22,390 nt of DNA. It comes from Streptomyces sp. NRRL WC-3618. GTDB taxonomy: Bacteria; Actinomycetota; Actinomycetes; Streptomycetales; Streptomycetaceae. The stretch is from contig NZ_LGDW01000041.1 in assembly GCF_001280005.1 (NCBI RefSeq), forward strand, positions 1-22,390, read 5' to 3'. Numbering within the stretch: position 1 is the stretch's first letter; each line of letters opens with the position of its first letter. Under the pieces are notes generated by a model. That model was not told the origin of the DNA, did not search any database, and saw nothing but the letters and a program-made list of their open reading frames with translations. Below, piece by piece: positions 1 to 10,995 of this stretch. The translations under genes and the position numbers were made by a program.

Positions 1-2
1 CG

Positions 3-218
3 CCCGACCCGCCCGGCGTGCACTGGAAGACCCGCCCGCTCGTCGAGTTGACCGCCGGGCGGCCCTTCGTCTGGCTCGACGACGAGGTCAGCGATGCCGA
101 CCGGAGGTGGGTGGCCCAACACCATCATGGTCGGGCCCTGTTGCACCGCGTCGACCCTCACCACGGGCTCCGCGACGCGGACTTCGCGGCCGTAGAGACG
201 TGGCTCCGCCAGCCGTAG
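3..218 (+). CDS. C-terminal part of a HAD-domain protein (partial at window edge)
   Basis: The reading frame is open from the window edge and ends at TAG 216-218, so only about 71 residues of the C-terminus are present. An internal GTG at 18 is probably not the start, because the upstream codons (PDPPG) read naturally into HWKTRPLV. The segment FVWLDDEVSDADR followed by HHHGRALLHRVDPHHGL and a final DADFAAVETWL helix matches the C-terminal end of a common Streptomyces family of small HAD-like proteins, where the DDE stretch is the acidic last HAD motif. The substrate is unknown. It converges with the UvrA-like gene, with 58 bases between them. Family assignment is from recognition of this tail only, since the N-terminal catalytic DxD is outside the window. 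Confidence 0.72.
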   Translation, partial: PDPPGVHWKTRPLVELTAGRPFVWLDDEVSDADRRWVAQHHHGRALLHRVDPHHGLRDADFAAVETWLRQP

Positions 219-276
219 GGGAGTTGGGCGGCCGGGCAGCGGGGCCGAGGGAACCAGGCGGCCCGCGCCCCCGTGT

Positions 277-2691
<2,415 letters not shown>

Positions 2692-2751
2692 CGGGTCTCC
2701 GTCTCGTCCTCGTCCGTTTTCCTACAGGTGCTGCTGTGCTACTGAGTCAGT

Positions 2752-2799
2752 GCCGCTGTGCTGCTGTGCCGCTGTGCCGCTGTGCCGCTGTGCTGCTGG
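2752..2799. repeat. 8-bp tandem repeat (GCYGCTGT, about six copies)
   Basis: Six head-to-tail 8-base units are visible: GCCGCTGT, GCTGCTGT, three GCCGCTGT, and GCTGCTGG. Degenerate copies lie at 2730-2745 and 2800-2807. The array fills the gap between the VOC stop (2809) and the UvrA-like start (2691), so on the minus strand it is in the leader of the UvrA-like gene. CTGAGTC (2742-2748) and GACTCAG (2806-2812) bracket it as a 7-bp inverted repeat. Confidence 0.9.
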
Positions 2800-2808
2800 G
2801 CTGCCGAC

Positions 2809-3219
2809 TCAGCCCTTCGGCTTCTGCGAGATCCGTACCAGGTTGCCCGACGGGTCGCGGAACGCGCAGTCGCGCGGGCCCCACGCCTGGTCCATGGGTT
2901 CCTGGAGGACCTCGGCGCCGGACGCCCGTACCTTCTCGAACATGCCATCGAGATCGTCGGTACGGAAGACGAACATCGGCATGACACCCTTGGTGAGCAG
3001 TTCCTGAAGGGCGTCGCCGTCGGCCGCCGAGCGGCCCGCGTGCGGTTCGGAGAGGACGATTTCGAGGTCCGGCTGCGCGGAGCTGCCGAGGGTGACCCAG
3101 CGGTGTTCGCCGGACGCTACGTCGTTGCGGACCTCGAAGCCGAGTGCGTCGCGGTAGAAGGCGAGCGCCTCGTCGGGGTCGTTGACAGTGATGTGGCAGT
3201 ACTGCAGTGCGATGTCCAT
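2809..3219 (-). CDS. VOC (glyoxalase/bleomycin-resistance fold) family protein
   Basis: This 136-residue protein starts at ATG 3219. The longer open frame upstream is low-complexity Pro/Arg and does not look coding. The first beta strand reads MDIALQYCHITVNDPDEA with a candidate metal ligand His9. The opening of the second beta-alpha-beta unit (MPMFVFRTDDLDGMFEKV) and the closing DPSGNLVRI strand are typical of a single-chain VOC protein with two paired modules. Known VOC proteins are metal-dependent lyases, isomerases or dioxygenases, or bind drugs; which applies here cannot be told. It lies 10 bases downstream of the AraC gene, so the two are almost certainly co-transcribed; AraC-VOC pairs like this are common in Streptomyces. 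No strong ribosome site is seen (GTTGTCGGC before the ATG), suggesting translational coupling. Confidence 0.88.
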   Translation of the reverse strand: MDIALQYCHITVNDPDEALAFYRDALGFEVRNDVASGEHRWVTLGSSAQPDLEIVLSEPHAGRSAADGDALQELLTKGVMPMFVFRTDDLDGMFEKVRASGAEVLQEPMDQAWGPRDCAFRDPSGNLVRISQKPKG

Positions 3220-3229
3220 GCCGACAACG

Positions 3230-3724
3230 CTAGGCGGCGGCCGTGCGGCCCGCTTCTCGAATCCTGCTCGGTACGTTTTCGATGTCCGGGGCGGGGGAGG
3301 GCGCGGGGGCGCCGGTGGCCGCCGGGGCGTTCCTGCTCGGCCGGGTCTGTACCTTCGCCACACAGGCGGGCATCGCCGTCACCGCGTCGTGCTCGCGGCC
3401 CCGGTACGCGCTCGGCGTCTCCCCGACGATCTCGGTGAACCGCGAGCTGAAGGAGCCCAGGGAGGTACAGCCGACGGTCATGCACGCGTCGGTGACACTC
3501 ATGCCGGCGCGCAGCAGCGTCATCGCGCGCTCGATCCGGCGGGTCATGAGATAGCTGTACGGCGTCTCGCCGTAGGCCGCCCGGAACCGCCGCGAGAAGT
3601 GCGCCGGTGACATCAGGGCGCGCTGCGCCATGGTCGGCACGTCGAGCGGACGCGCGTACTCCCGGTCGATCAGATCCCGTGCCCGACGCAGATGCGCGAG
3701 GTTGGCGAGTTCCTGCGGGTCCAT
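3230..3724 (-). CDS. Short AraC-family transcriptional regulator
   Basis: This 164-residue protein consists essentially of an AraC DNA-binding domain at residues 8-108. It has two helix-turn-helix units: DVPTMAQRALMSPAHFSRRF (about 28-47) and MSVTDACMTVGCTSLGSFSSRF (about 75-96), the latter followed by the family-typical GETPSAYR. After residue 110 there is a Pro/Ala-rich tail with no recognisable ligand domain, so it is a stand-alone HTH protein. The start at ATG 3724 (MDPQELANL) is where AraC-like similarity begins; the open frame upstream is the antisense of rox. The ribosome site is weak. It is divergent from rox and probably controls itself and the VOC gene. The 241-base gap to rox contains the RAE, so cross-talk with rifamycin sensing is possible but not shown. 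Confidence 0.88.
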   Translation of the reverse strand: MDPQELANLAHLRRARDLIDREYARPLDVPTMAQRALMSPAHFSRRFRAAYGETPYSYLMTRRIERAMTLLRAGMSVTDACMTVGCTSLGSFSSRFTEIVGETPSAYRGREHDAVTAMPACVAKVQTRPSRNAPAATGAPAPSPAPDIENVPSRIREAGRTAAA

Positions 3725-3806
3725 TCCGCGACGGTACCACCGGGCTTTCGGCGGGGGCCCGGATCCCGGCGGATGCCCTGCAGAGGATCCCAACGGTCGG
3801 CGATAG

Positions 3807-5405
<1,599 letters not shown>

Positions 5406-5474
5406 GGGCGACTGTCCTGCCGGGGAGGGCGTGGCCTGGTCCAACTCGGAGGAGGCCGCGTCCCGTTCACCTAC

Positions 5475-5504
5475 ACACCGCCGGGGCCAGCCCCCGTGCG
5501 GTGT
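5475..5504. terminator. GC-rich hairpin between convergent genes
   Basis: ACACCGC-CGGGG pairs with CCCCG-(T)-GCGGTGT, giving a 12-bp stem with a single bulged T and a CCAGC loop. It sits between the rox stop (5405) and the stop codon of the leftward fusion gene (5504-5506). It has no T-run, as is usual for Streptomyces terminators, and its symmetry suits bidirectional termination. Confidence 0.6.
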
Positions 5505-8491
5505 CAGCCGGAGTGGCCGAGTTGGGTGAGGGCCAGGTCGAGCATGTCGGCGAAGAAGTCGGCTGCCGTGGTGTCGATGCACAGCGGTGGCTTGATCTTG
5601 AGGATGTTGAGGTGGTCCCCCGTGGGCTGGACGATCACGCCGAGGTCGAGCATGCGGTCGCAGAGTTCGGCGGTCTCTTCCGTGGCGGGTTCCAGGCTCA
5701 CACGGTCCCGGACGAGTTCGAGGCCAACGTAGAGGCCCGAGCCGTGGACGGCGCCGATGACGCCGTAGCGGTCGGCCAGTGCCTCCAGCCGACTCTTCAG
5801 ATGGCCGCCGACGCGTACCGCGTTGCCCTGGAGGTCTTCGTCGCGCAGGGTGTCCAGGACGGTGAGGCCCACGACGCTGGATACGGGGCTGCCGCCGGTG
5901 GAGGAGAAGAAGTAGCCCTGGTCGCGGTACCGGTCCGCGACCGCCTTGGACGTGATGACGGCGCCGAGGGGGTGTCCGTTGCCCATGGCCTTGGCGACAC
6001 AGACGATGTCGGGGACGACCTGCTGCTGCTCGAAGCCCCAGAACCAGTGTCCCAGGCGGCCGTATCCGACCTGGACCTCGTCGGCGACGGCCAGGCCGCC
6101 GTGACGCCGTACCGCCGCGTACACCTGGTCGAGATAGCCGTCGGGAAGGGCGACTCCTCCGGCGTTGCCGTAGAAGGTCTCGCCGATGAACGCCCCCAAC
6201 GGGCGCCCGGCGGAGGCCAGTTCGTCGATCACCGCGACGGCCTCGGGCGCGTAACGCACGGCATCCGGTCCACGGTGGCGGCCGCGGTAGGAGTTGGGCG
6301 AGTCCACGGTGTGCACCCAACTCGGGCGGGTGGCAAGGGCGTTCGGGTTGTCCTGGAGCGAGGTGGAGACCGCGTCGGAGGCGTACGTCCAGCCGTGGTA
6401 CGCCTCGCGCAGCGCCACGACGTCATGCCGACCCGAAGCCCCGATGGCGAGGCGAAGGCCCAGATCCACCGCTTCCGAACCGGAGTTGACGAGGAACACC
6501 GTGTCCAGCGGGTCGGGGAGGAGAGCGGCGAGGCGCTCGGTGAACTCCACCACGGAGGCGTAGTGGAAGCGCGAGTTGGTGTTGAGCCGCCGCAACTGCC
6601 GGGAGACGGCCTGCTCGACGCGGGGGTGGGCGTGGCCCAACGGGGTGACGTTGTTGACGATGTCGAGGTACGACCGGCCGTCGGTGGACAGCAGGTGGTG
6701 GCGCCAACCACGTTCGATACGGGGAGGGTTGGCGTAGTAGTGCCCCTGCACGGTGGCGAACACGGCGTCACGCCGGTCGAGCAGTTCGCTGTCGTGCGTA
6801 CGGTCGGAGTCGGCCGGGAGGCCGAGAAGCGGGGCGGGGTCGGCGGTGAGCGCGAGCCAGCCGACGGCGTACTCGGGACGGACCAGGCGCGGGACAGCGG
6901 GGCCGTCGGCGTCGCGCAGCGCGACGTGGACCGAGGCGCCGGAGCCGAGGTGGACGATGTCCTCGCCCGCCCGCACCGTCGCACCGGCGGTGACCAGGGG
7001 CTGGACCGCGCGAGGGAAGGACAGCGACAGCGTCTGCATCTGCGTCTGCGTGCCGTACGTGAGTTCCACGTGGCCCGGCGCGGCAGCAAGCACCTTCCCT
7101 GCGGCGGGAGCCTGGACCACGGCGTCCCGGCCGAGCCAGAGGTCGACTCCGGTGGGCACCGTGGGGGCGGACACCGCCGAGAGCGCCGGTGTCCCGGTGA
7201 GTCGCGCGTGGGCGTAGCGGGTGGCGACGGCGGGCGCTCCGTCCGCGAGCGCGGAGGTCACGAGCCGGGCCTCCGCGTCGGCGTCCATCCAGGCTCCCTG
7301 GTCCAGGGAATCGGCGTCGGTGGACAGGTCGAGGAGGGTGATGTCGTCGGTGAGGAGGTCGCGCAGGAGCGGACGTACCGGGCCATCGGACTGCGCCGTC
7401 CGGGCAGGCGCGTCGGCCGGGGCCATGCCGATCGCGTCCCTGATGAGACGGATCATCACCGGCAGGGGCAGGCAGGTGGCCTGTTCGAATATGTGCCATT
7501 CGTGGTCGAGGTTGGCCGTGGCGTAGCCGTTGTCCTCGTCGACGGCGGCCTGGTGCCGCCCGCTGACCACCAGGACGGCGGCGCGCAGGACGACGATCGG
7601 CCACACCGCGTCAGCCTCCTCGGGGGAGAGCGGCCGAACGGCGTGGAAGGCGCGGACGGCCGGCAGTACGTGGTGAGGCTCGACACCGTCGTGGTGGAGC
7701 ATCGAGGACAGCGACACGGCGAGTTCGCCGACCGCCCAACTGCTGGTCACGTCACCGAAGTCGATGATCCCGTCCGGCATGGGGGGACGGCTGTCGGGGC
7801 GGCGGATCAGGTTGTCGTCGGTGAGGTCCAGGTGCACGGCCTGCATCGGCAGCGTGGCGGCGAGCTTGTGGACATGGGCCCAGGCCTCGGCGGTCGCGGC
7901 CTGGACGGCGGTGCGCCGGTCGGGTTCGTCGATGTGCCCGGCGAGCTTGGCGACGACGCGATCGGCGTACTGCGGGTCCCACTGGAGCACGCGGTCGAGG
8001 CCCGGGTGCCGGAAGTCGCGCAGGGCGGTGCTGACCTTGCCGACGAGCGTGCCCATGCCCGCCACGGTGCCGGGCGACAGGTGCCGTGATCCCGAGAGCG
8101 TGCCACCGGGCAGGTAGCGCAGCAGGCGCGCGACGGCCGGGCCGGTCTCGGTCTCCACCGTCGTGCGCCACGGGGAGCCGTCGGGGCGGCGCAGGACCGT
8201 GGCGACGCGCAGTTCCGGGCGGGCCGAGGCGATCAGGTCGGCTGCCGCGTCCTGGGCTTCGATCTCCACCGTGCCGAAGGCGGGGTTGGCGATCTTCAGA
8301 ATAGTCGCGTCCGTCCCGTCGTCGGCGCGCAGCAGGAAGTTGGCGTCCTGCTGGCTGCCCAGCGGCTGCGCGCGAGCGGTGACGCCGAGGTGCTCGGCAG
8401 CGATGAGCTCGGCCTCGGCCGGCGCCACGCGGGGCACGGGCAGGGCGTCCTCGGTGAAGAAGTCGATCGTGCGGTACTCGTCGGGAAGCAT
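5504..8491 (-). CDS. Trifunctional fusion: APH-like kinase, M23-like domain, class III aminotransferase/phospho-lyase
   Basis: This is a 995-residue protein. Residues about 25-330 are an APH/choline-kinase fold with HLDLTDDNL (220-228, catalytic D222) and DFGD (244-247). Residues about 435-555 resemble an M23/LytM beta fold (GVDLW, D450; SVHVAL, H522), but the usual HxxxD and HxH zinc ligands are incomplete, so this part is probably structural. Residues about 575-990 are a PLP class III aminotransferase with NSGSEA (669-674), VADEVQVGYGR (D804) and the PLP lysine K834 in VAKAMGNGHP. This architecture belongs with the AGXT2L/PHYKPL group, ammonia-and-phosphate lyases acting on phosphoethanolamine or 5-phosphohydroxylysine, whose partner kinase (HYKK/AGPHD1 type) supplies the substrate. 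The prediction is that an amino alcohol is phosphorylated, then cleaved to aldehyde, NH3 and phosphate. The start is ATG 8491 with GAGGA upstream. The Lrp gene lies 59 bases upstream. Confidence 0.88.
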   Translation of the reverse strand: MLPDEYRTIDFFTEDALPVPRVAPAEAELIAAEHLGVTARAQPLGSQQDANFLLRADDGTDATILKIANPAFGTVEIEAQDAAADLIASARPELRVATVLRRPDGSPWRTTVETETGPAVARLLRYLPGGTLSGSRHLSPGTVAGMGTLVGKVSTALRDFRHPGLDRVLQWDPQYADRVVAKLAGHIDEPDRRTAVQAATAEAWAHVHKLAATLPMQAVHLDLTDDNLIRRPDSRPPMPDGIIDFGDVTSSWAVGELAVSLSSMLHHDGVEPHHVLPAVRAFHAVRPLSPEEADAVWPIVVLRAAVLVVSGRHQAAVDEDNGYATANLDHEWHIFEQATCLPLPVMIRLIRDAIGMAPADAPARTAQSDGPVRPLLRDLLTDDITLLDLSTDADSLDQGAWMDADAEARLVTSALADGAPAVATRYAHARLTGTPALSAVSAPTVPTGVDLWLGRDAVVQAPAAGKVLAAAPGHVELTYGTQTQMQTLSLSFPRAVQPLVTAGATVRAGEDIVHLGSGASVHVALRDADGPAVPRLVRPEYAVGWLALTADPAPLLGLPADSDRTHDSELLDRRDAVFATVQGHYYANPPRIERGWRHHLLSTDGRSYLDIVNNVTPLGHAHPRVEQAVSRQLRRLNTNSRFHYASVVEFTERLAALLPDPLDTVFLVNSGSEAVDLGLRLAIGASGRHDVVALREAYHGWTYASDAVSTSLQDNPNALATRPSWVHTVDSPNSYRGRHRGPDAVRYAPEAVAVIDELASAGRPLGAFIGETFYGNAGGVALPDGYLDQVYAAVRRHGGLAVADEVQVGYGRLGHWFWGFEQQQVVPDIVCVAKAMGNGHPLGAVITSKAVADRYRDQGYFFSSTGGSPVSSVVGLTVLDTLRDEDLQGNAVRVGGHLKSRLEALADRYGVIGAVHGSGLYVGLELVRDRVSLEPATEETAELCDRMLDLGVIVQPTGDHLNILKIKPPLCIDTTAADFFADMLDLALTQLGHSG

Positions 8492-8550
8492 GCGGGGTTC
8501 CTCGGCTGGTGCGGGCGAACAGGGCTCGGACGCTCGGCTGCTCGGACGCC

Positions 8551-8991
8551 TCAGTCGACGTGCCACAGGAAGCGGTGCGTGTGAATCGCGAAGTAGGGGA
8601 AGTTCTCGACGGACGCGACACCCTCGACGGGCCGTACGACATCGTTGATGAAGTCCAGAAGTTCCCGAGGCTGAGGGCACACCACCTCGGCGAACAGGTC
8701 GAAGCCGCCGGACGTCAGAACCGTGTACACGACTTCGTCGTGCCGGGACAGCTCGTCGGCGACCGCCCGGGGATCGCCGTCGACGCGCAGGCCCAGGAGG
8801 GCCATCGCCTGCTGGCCCATGGTCATCGGGTCGGTAACCCCGACGACCTGCACCGCCTTGGCATCGATCAGCCGCTGCAGCCGAAGCCTCGCGGCAGAGG
8901 GCGACAACCCCACCTTCGGCCCCAGATCGGCGTAAGGAATCCGGCCGTCGACCTGCAACTCCCGCAGGATGGCCCGGTCGATGTCGTCCAT
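8551..8991 (-). CDS. Lrp/AsnC-family transcriptional regulator
   Basis: This 146-residue protein has the standard Lrp layout. The N-terminal winged HTH begins MDDIDRAILRELQVDGRIPY and its recognition helix is GLSPSAARLRLQRL (28-41). A RAM ligand-binding/oligomerisation domain follows from about residue 65 (ALLGLRVDGDPRAVADEL; VLTSGGFDLFAEVVC). Lrp proteins bind amino acids or related small molecules and commonly regulate the neighbouring amino-acid enzyme. Here that would be the kinase/phospho-lyase fusion 59 bases downstream on the same strand, probably in the same transcript. The start is ATG 8991 with GAGAGG upstream. A 29-base palindrome 34 bases upstream of the start is the obvious candidate operator for autoregulation. 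Confidence 0.92.
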   Translation of the reverse strand: MDDIDRAILRELQVDGRIPYADLGPKVGLSPSAARLRLQRLIDAKAVQVVGVTDPMTMGQQAMALLGLRVDGDPRAVADELSRHDEVVYTVLTSGGFDLFAEVVCPQPRELLDFINDVVRPVEGVASVENFPYFAIHTHRFLWHVD

Positions 8992-9024
8992 GCGACACCT
9001 CTCTCTCCTGCTGCTTGAACGGCA

Positions 9025-9053
9025 GGCATTGCGCTTGTTTCAAGCACAATGCC
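9025..9053. promoter_or_regulatory. 29-base palindrome, candidate Lrp operator
   Basis: The left arm GGCATTGCGCTTG and right arm CAAGCACAATGCC flank a TTT centre. Twelve of 13 positions pair, the exception being 9032/9046. Related half-sites lie beside it: GCTTGAAC at 9013-9020 and ATTCAAGTGTGC at 9069-9080. Position and symmetry fit an operator for the Lrp gene starting at 8991. Confidence 0.7.
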
Positions 9054-9062
9054 GGATCTGTG

Positions 9063-9098
9063 CGCTCGATTCAAGTGTGCTGACGATGGAATCGAGCG
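9063..9098. repeat. 10-bp perfect inverted repeat upstream of the Lrp gene
   Basis: CGCTCGATTC (9063-9072) and GAATCGAGCG (9089-9098) are exact inverted copies with a 16-base spacer. The spacer begins with an Lrp-like half-site, CAAGTGTGC. It could be a second operator or a transcript hairpin ending readthrough from the upstream amidase/pseudogene. Confidence 0.6.
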
Positions 9099-9134
9099 AG
9101 TCGGGGGCTGCGGGGTCCATCTTCTGCCGTTCGA

Positions 9135-9508
9135 CTACGTCGCGGTGGAGGAGCGTGATGTTCTCCCTGCGGCCGCCGGGCGAGCTGACGGGATGGCTTC
9201 CGGCGCCATGAGGCCCGGATCCTGGGACCGGAAGTGACGGACCGTCAGGTGTTCGGCGTGGACTGCCTCCGCACCGCTCTCGGCCAGGGTCGCCTTCAGG
9301 ACGTATCGGCGCCCGTCACGGCCGTCCTCGACCAGCATGACCTGGTCCTGGGTGCTCCCCAGGTCGGTGAGCCGACCGGTGATTCCCCATTCCTCACGCA
9401 GGAGGCGCCTCGCGTCCTGCTCCGACAGCGTCGGGCCGCGGAAAGGTGCGGGCGGGCGGCCACGTCCACCGCGCCTTCGTCGGTGAACGACCGTTGTGCC
9501 TCAGCCAT
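9135..9508 (-). pseudogene. Frameshifted, truncated N-terminal fragment of an APH-like kinase (relative of the fusion enzyme)
   Basis: Translation from ATG 9508 reads MAEAQRSFTDEGAVDVAARP. After a one-base loss near 9447-9458 (a GGGCGGGCGGCC-like run), the next frame continues APFRGPTLSEQDARRLL, then WGITGRLTDLGSTQDQ, LVEDGRDGRRYVLKATLAES, and QDPGLMAPEAIPS near 9200. This matches the N-lobe of the neighbouring fusion protein (AEHLGVTARAQPLGSQQDA then LLRADDGTDATILKIA). Nothing recognisable follows, and the frame stops at 9135, so the kinase C-lobe, M23 and aminotransferase parts are absent. Its ATG overlaps the amidase stop (ATGGCTGA), which suggests the intact ancestor was translationally coupled to the amidase. 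A sequencing error could explain the frameshift but not the missing C-terminus. Confidence 0.65.
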
Positions 9509-10934
9509 GGTGCGCCGGCTTCGGCCGCCAGTCCGGGTCGCTCCAGAGGCCGAGACGTGCTTCGGCGGCGGCCCCGAGGCGGAACGCGGTCAGATCGTCG
9601 AACGGCCGGGCGACGATCTGCACGCCGGTCGGCACCCCGTTGCCCGCGCGACCTGAGGGCACGTTGAGGACCGGATGCCGGCTCGCGATGTTGAAGAGCT
9701 GGGTCAGGCACTGGCTCACGAGGTTGTCGAAGTGCACGCCCTCGGCGAGCTCGACGGATTCCACGGACGTGGCGTCCGCCGGGTAGCCGGTGGTGGCCAT
9801 GGTCGGGCAGATGATGGCGTCGTGGTCGCGGTAGATCTCGGCGAGCACGGCGTGCATACGACCTTCTTCCTCCACCACCCCCAGCGCGCCGACGTTCTCC
9901 AGGGCTGCCCCAGACGCCTCGATGACATCGAGGACGTTCCGGGACCACCGCGGGTCGTCAGCCGGCGCGCACTCCAGTACGGACGGCCCGAGGAGGAGGC
10001 CGTAGTGCGCCATGGCGGTGGCCATGATCGACTGGCGGGTGATCGGGATCTCGACCGGCGTCACCTCGGCTCCGGCGTCCCGCAGGGCGCTCGCGAACCG
10101 CTCGATGTTGGCCGCCGCCTCGGGGACGACGGGGAAGTCACCGATGGTGACCGCGAGCGCGACCTTCAGTCCCGCACACGATCCGAAGGTCGTCGGCAGC
10201 GGTGGAACAGCGGGTACCGAGACGTGGTCGACGGGGTCCGGTCCGGCGATGACGTTCTGGAAGAGAGCACAGTCAGTGACCGTGCGGGCCATCGGCCCGT
10301 CCTGACAGTAGGTGTCGAGACTGAGCGGCGGCAGCGACGGCACCCGTCCGTAGGGGGGCCGGAACCCGACGACGCCACACAGAGCCGACGGAACCCGGAT
10401 GGAGCCCGCGATGTCGGAGCCGGTGGCCAGTGGGGCGAGTCCGGCAGCCAGTGCCGCACCCGAGCCGCCCGACGAACCGCCGGGGCTGTAGTCGAGGTTC
10501 CATGGATTGCGTGTGACGCCCCACAGCGCGGAGTGGGTGGTCACGGCGATCGAGAACTCCGGCGTCGTGGTCCGCAGGTGCAGGACCGCACCGGCGTCGA
10601 TCAGGCGCTGGACCATCGGCTGCGTCTGCGTCGCGACGTTGCCTTCGGTCAGCAGGGAGCCGAAGCGATGGGACCTGCCGGCGATCGGCATCTCCTCCTT
10701 CACCGCGACCGGGACGCCCTCGAGCGCCCGGGGCGCCGGTCCCCTCCCCGCGTACCTGGCCTCGGCGGCCCGCGCGACATCGTGGGCCTCGTCGAACATC
10801 TCCTCGGCGACAGCGTTGACCTCGCTGGTCTTGGCGACCCGTTCGATCAGCGAGTCCAGGACTTCCACCGGGGACAGCTCGCGCCGCCGAAACGCCCCCA
10901 GCATCTCCTCGGCCGACAGGTAGTTCAGGTCCAT
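9501..10934 (-). CDS. Amidase-signature family hydrolase
   Basis: This 477-residue protein is of normal length for the amidase-signature family. The catalytic triad can be placed: Lys79 in VPVAVKEE, cis-Ser154 in SPGGSSGGSGA, and nucleophile Ser178 in GSDIAGSIRVPS. The C-terminal GVPTGVQIVARPFDDLTAFRLG is also standard. Members hydrolyse amides, including fatty-acid and aryl amides, carbamoyl groups and Gln-tRNA intermediates. The absence of gatB/gatC neighbours argues against GatA. The start is ATG 10934 with GAGGAG eight bases upstream. It follows the SDR gene by 61 bases and overlaps the kinase pseudogene, so the operon SDR - amidase - kinase is the likely original unit. The substrate is unknown; an amide of an amino alcohol would fit the kinase and phospho-lyase nearby, as inference. 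Confidence 0.92.
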   Translation of the reverse strand: MDLNYLSAEEMLGAFRRRELSPVEVLDSLIERVAKTSEVNAVAEEMFDEAHDVARAAEARYAGRGPAPRALEGVPVAVKEEMPIAGRSHRFGSLLTEGNVATQTQPMVQRLIDAGAVLHLRTTTPEFSIAVTTHSALWGVTRNPWNLDYSPGGSSGGSGAALAAGLAPLATGSDIAGSIRVPSALCGVVGFRPPYGRVPSLPPLSLDTYCQDGPMARTVTDCALFQNVIAGPDPVDHVSVPAVPPLPTTFGSCAGLKVALAVTIGDFPVVPEAAANIERFASALRDAGAEVTPVEIPITRQSIMATAMAHYGLLLGPSVLECAPADDPRWSRNVLDVIEASGAALENVGALGVVEEEGRMHAVLAEIYRDHDAIICPTMATTGYPADATSVESVELAEGVHFDNLVSQCLTQLFNIASRHPVLNVPSGRAGNGVPTGVQIVARPFDDLTAFRLGAAAEARLGLWSDPDWRPKPAHHG

Positions 10935-10995
10935 CCTTCGCTCCTCAGGGCGATGGGCAGCACGGGCAAAATAGGCAAAACGCGTGAATAGGTGG

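Noticed and set aside
2730..2807. CRISPR-like array
   Set aside because: Units are 8 bases, contiguous and without spacers; it is a simple tandem repeat.
2819..3363. Longer 184-residue version of the VOC protein
   Set aside because: The extra 48 N-terminal residues are Pro/Arg-rich and overlap the AraC gene; VOC similarity begins at MDIALQYCH (3219).
9501..10934. GatA subunit of Glu-tRNA amidotransferase
   Set aside because: No gatB or gatC nearby, and the operon partners are an SDR and a kinase remnant; the amidase signature alone does not make it GatA.
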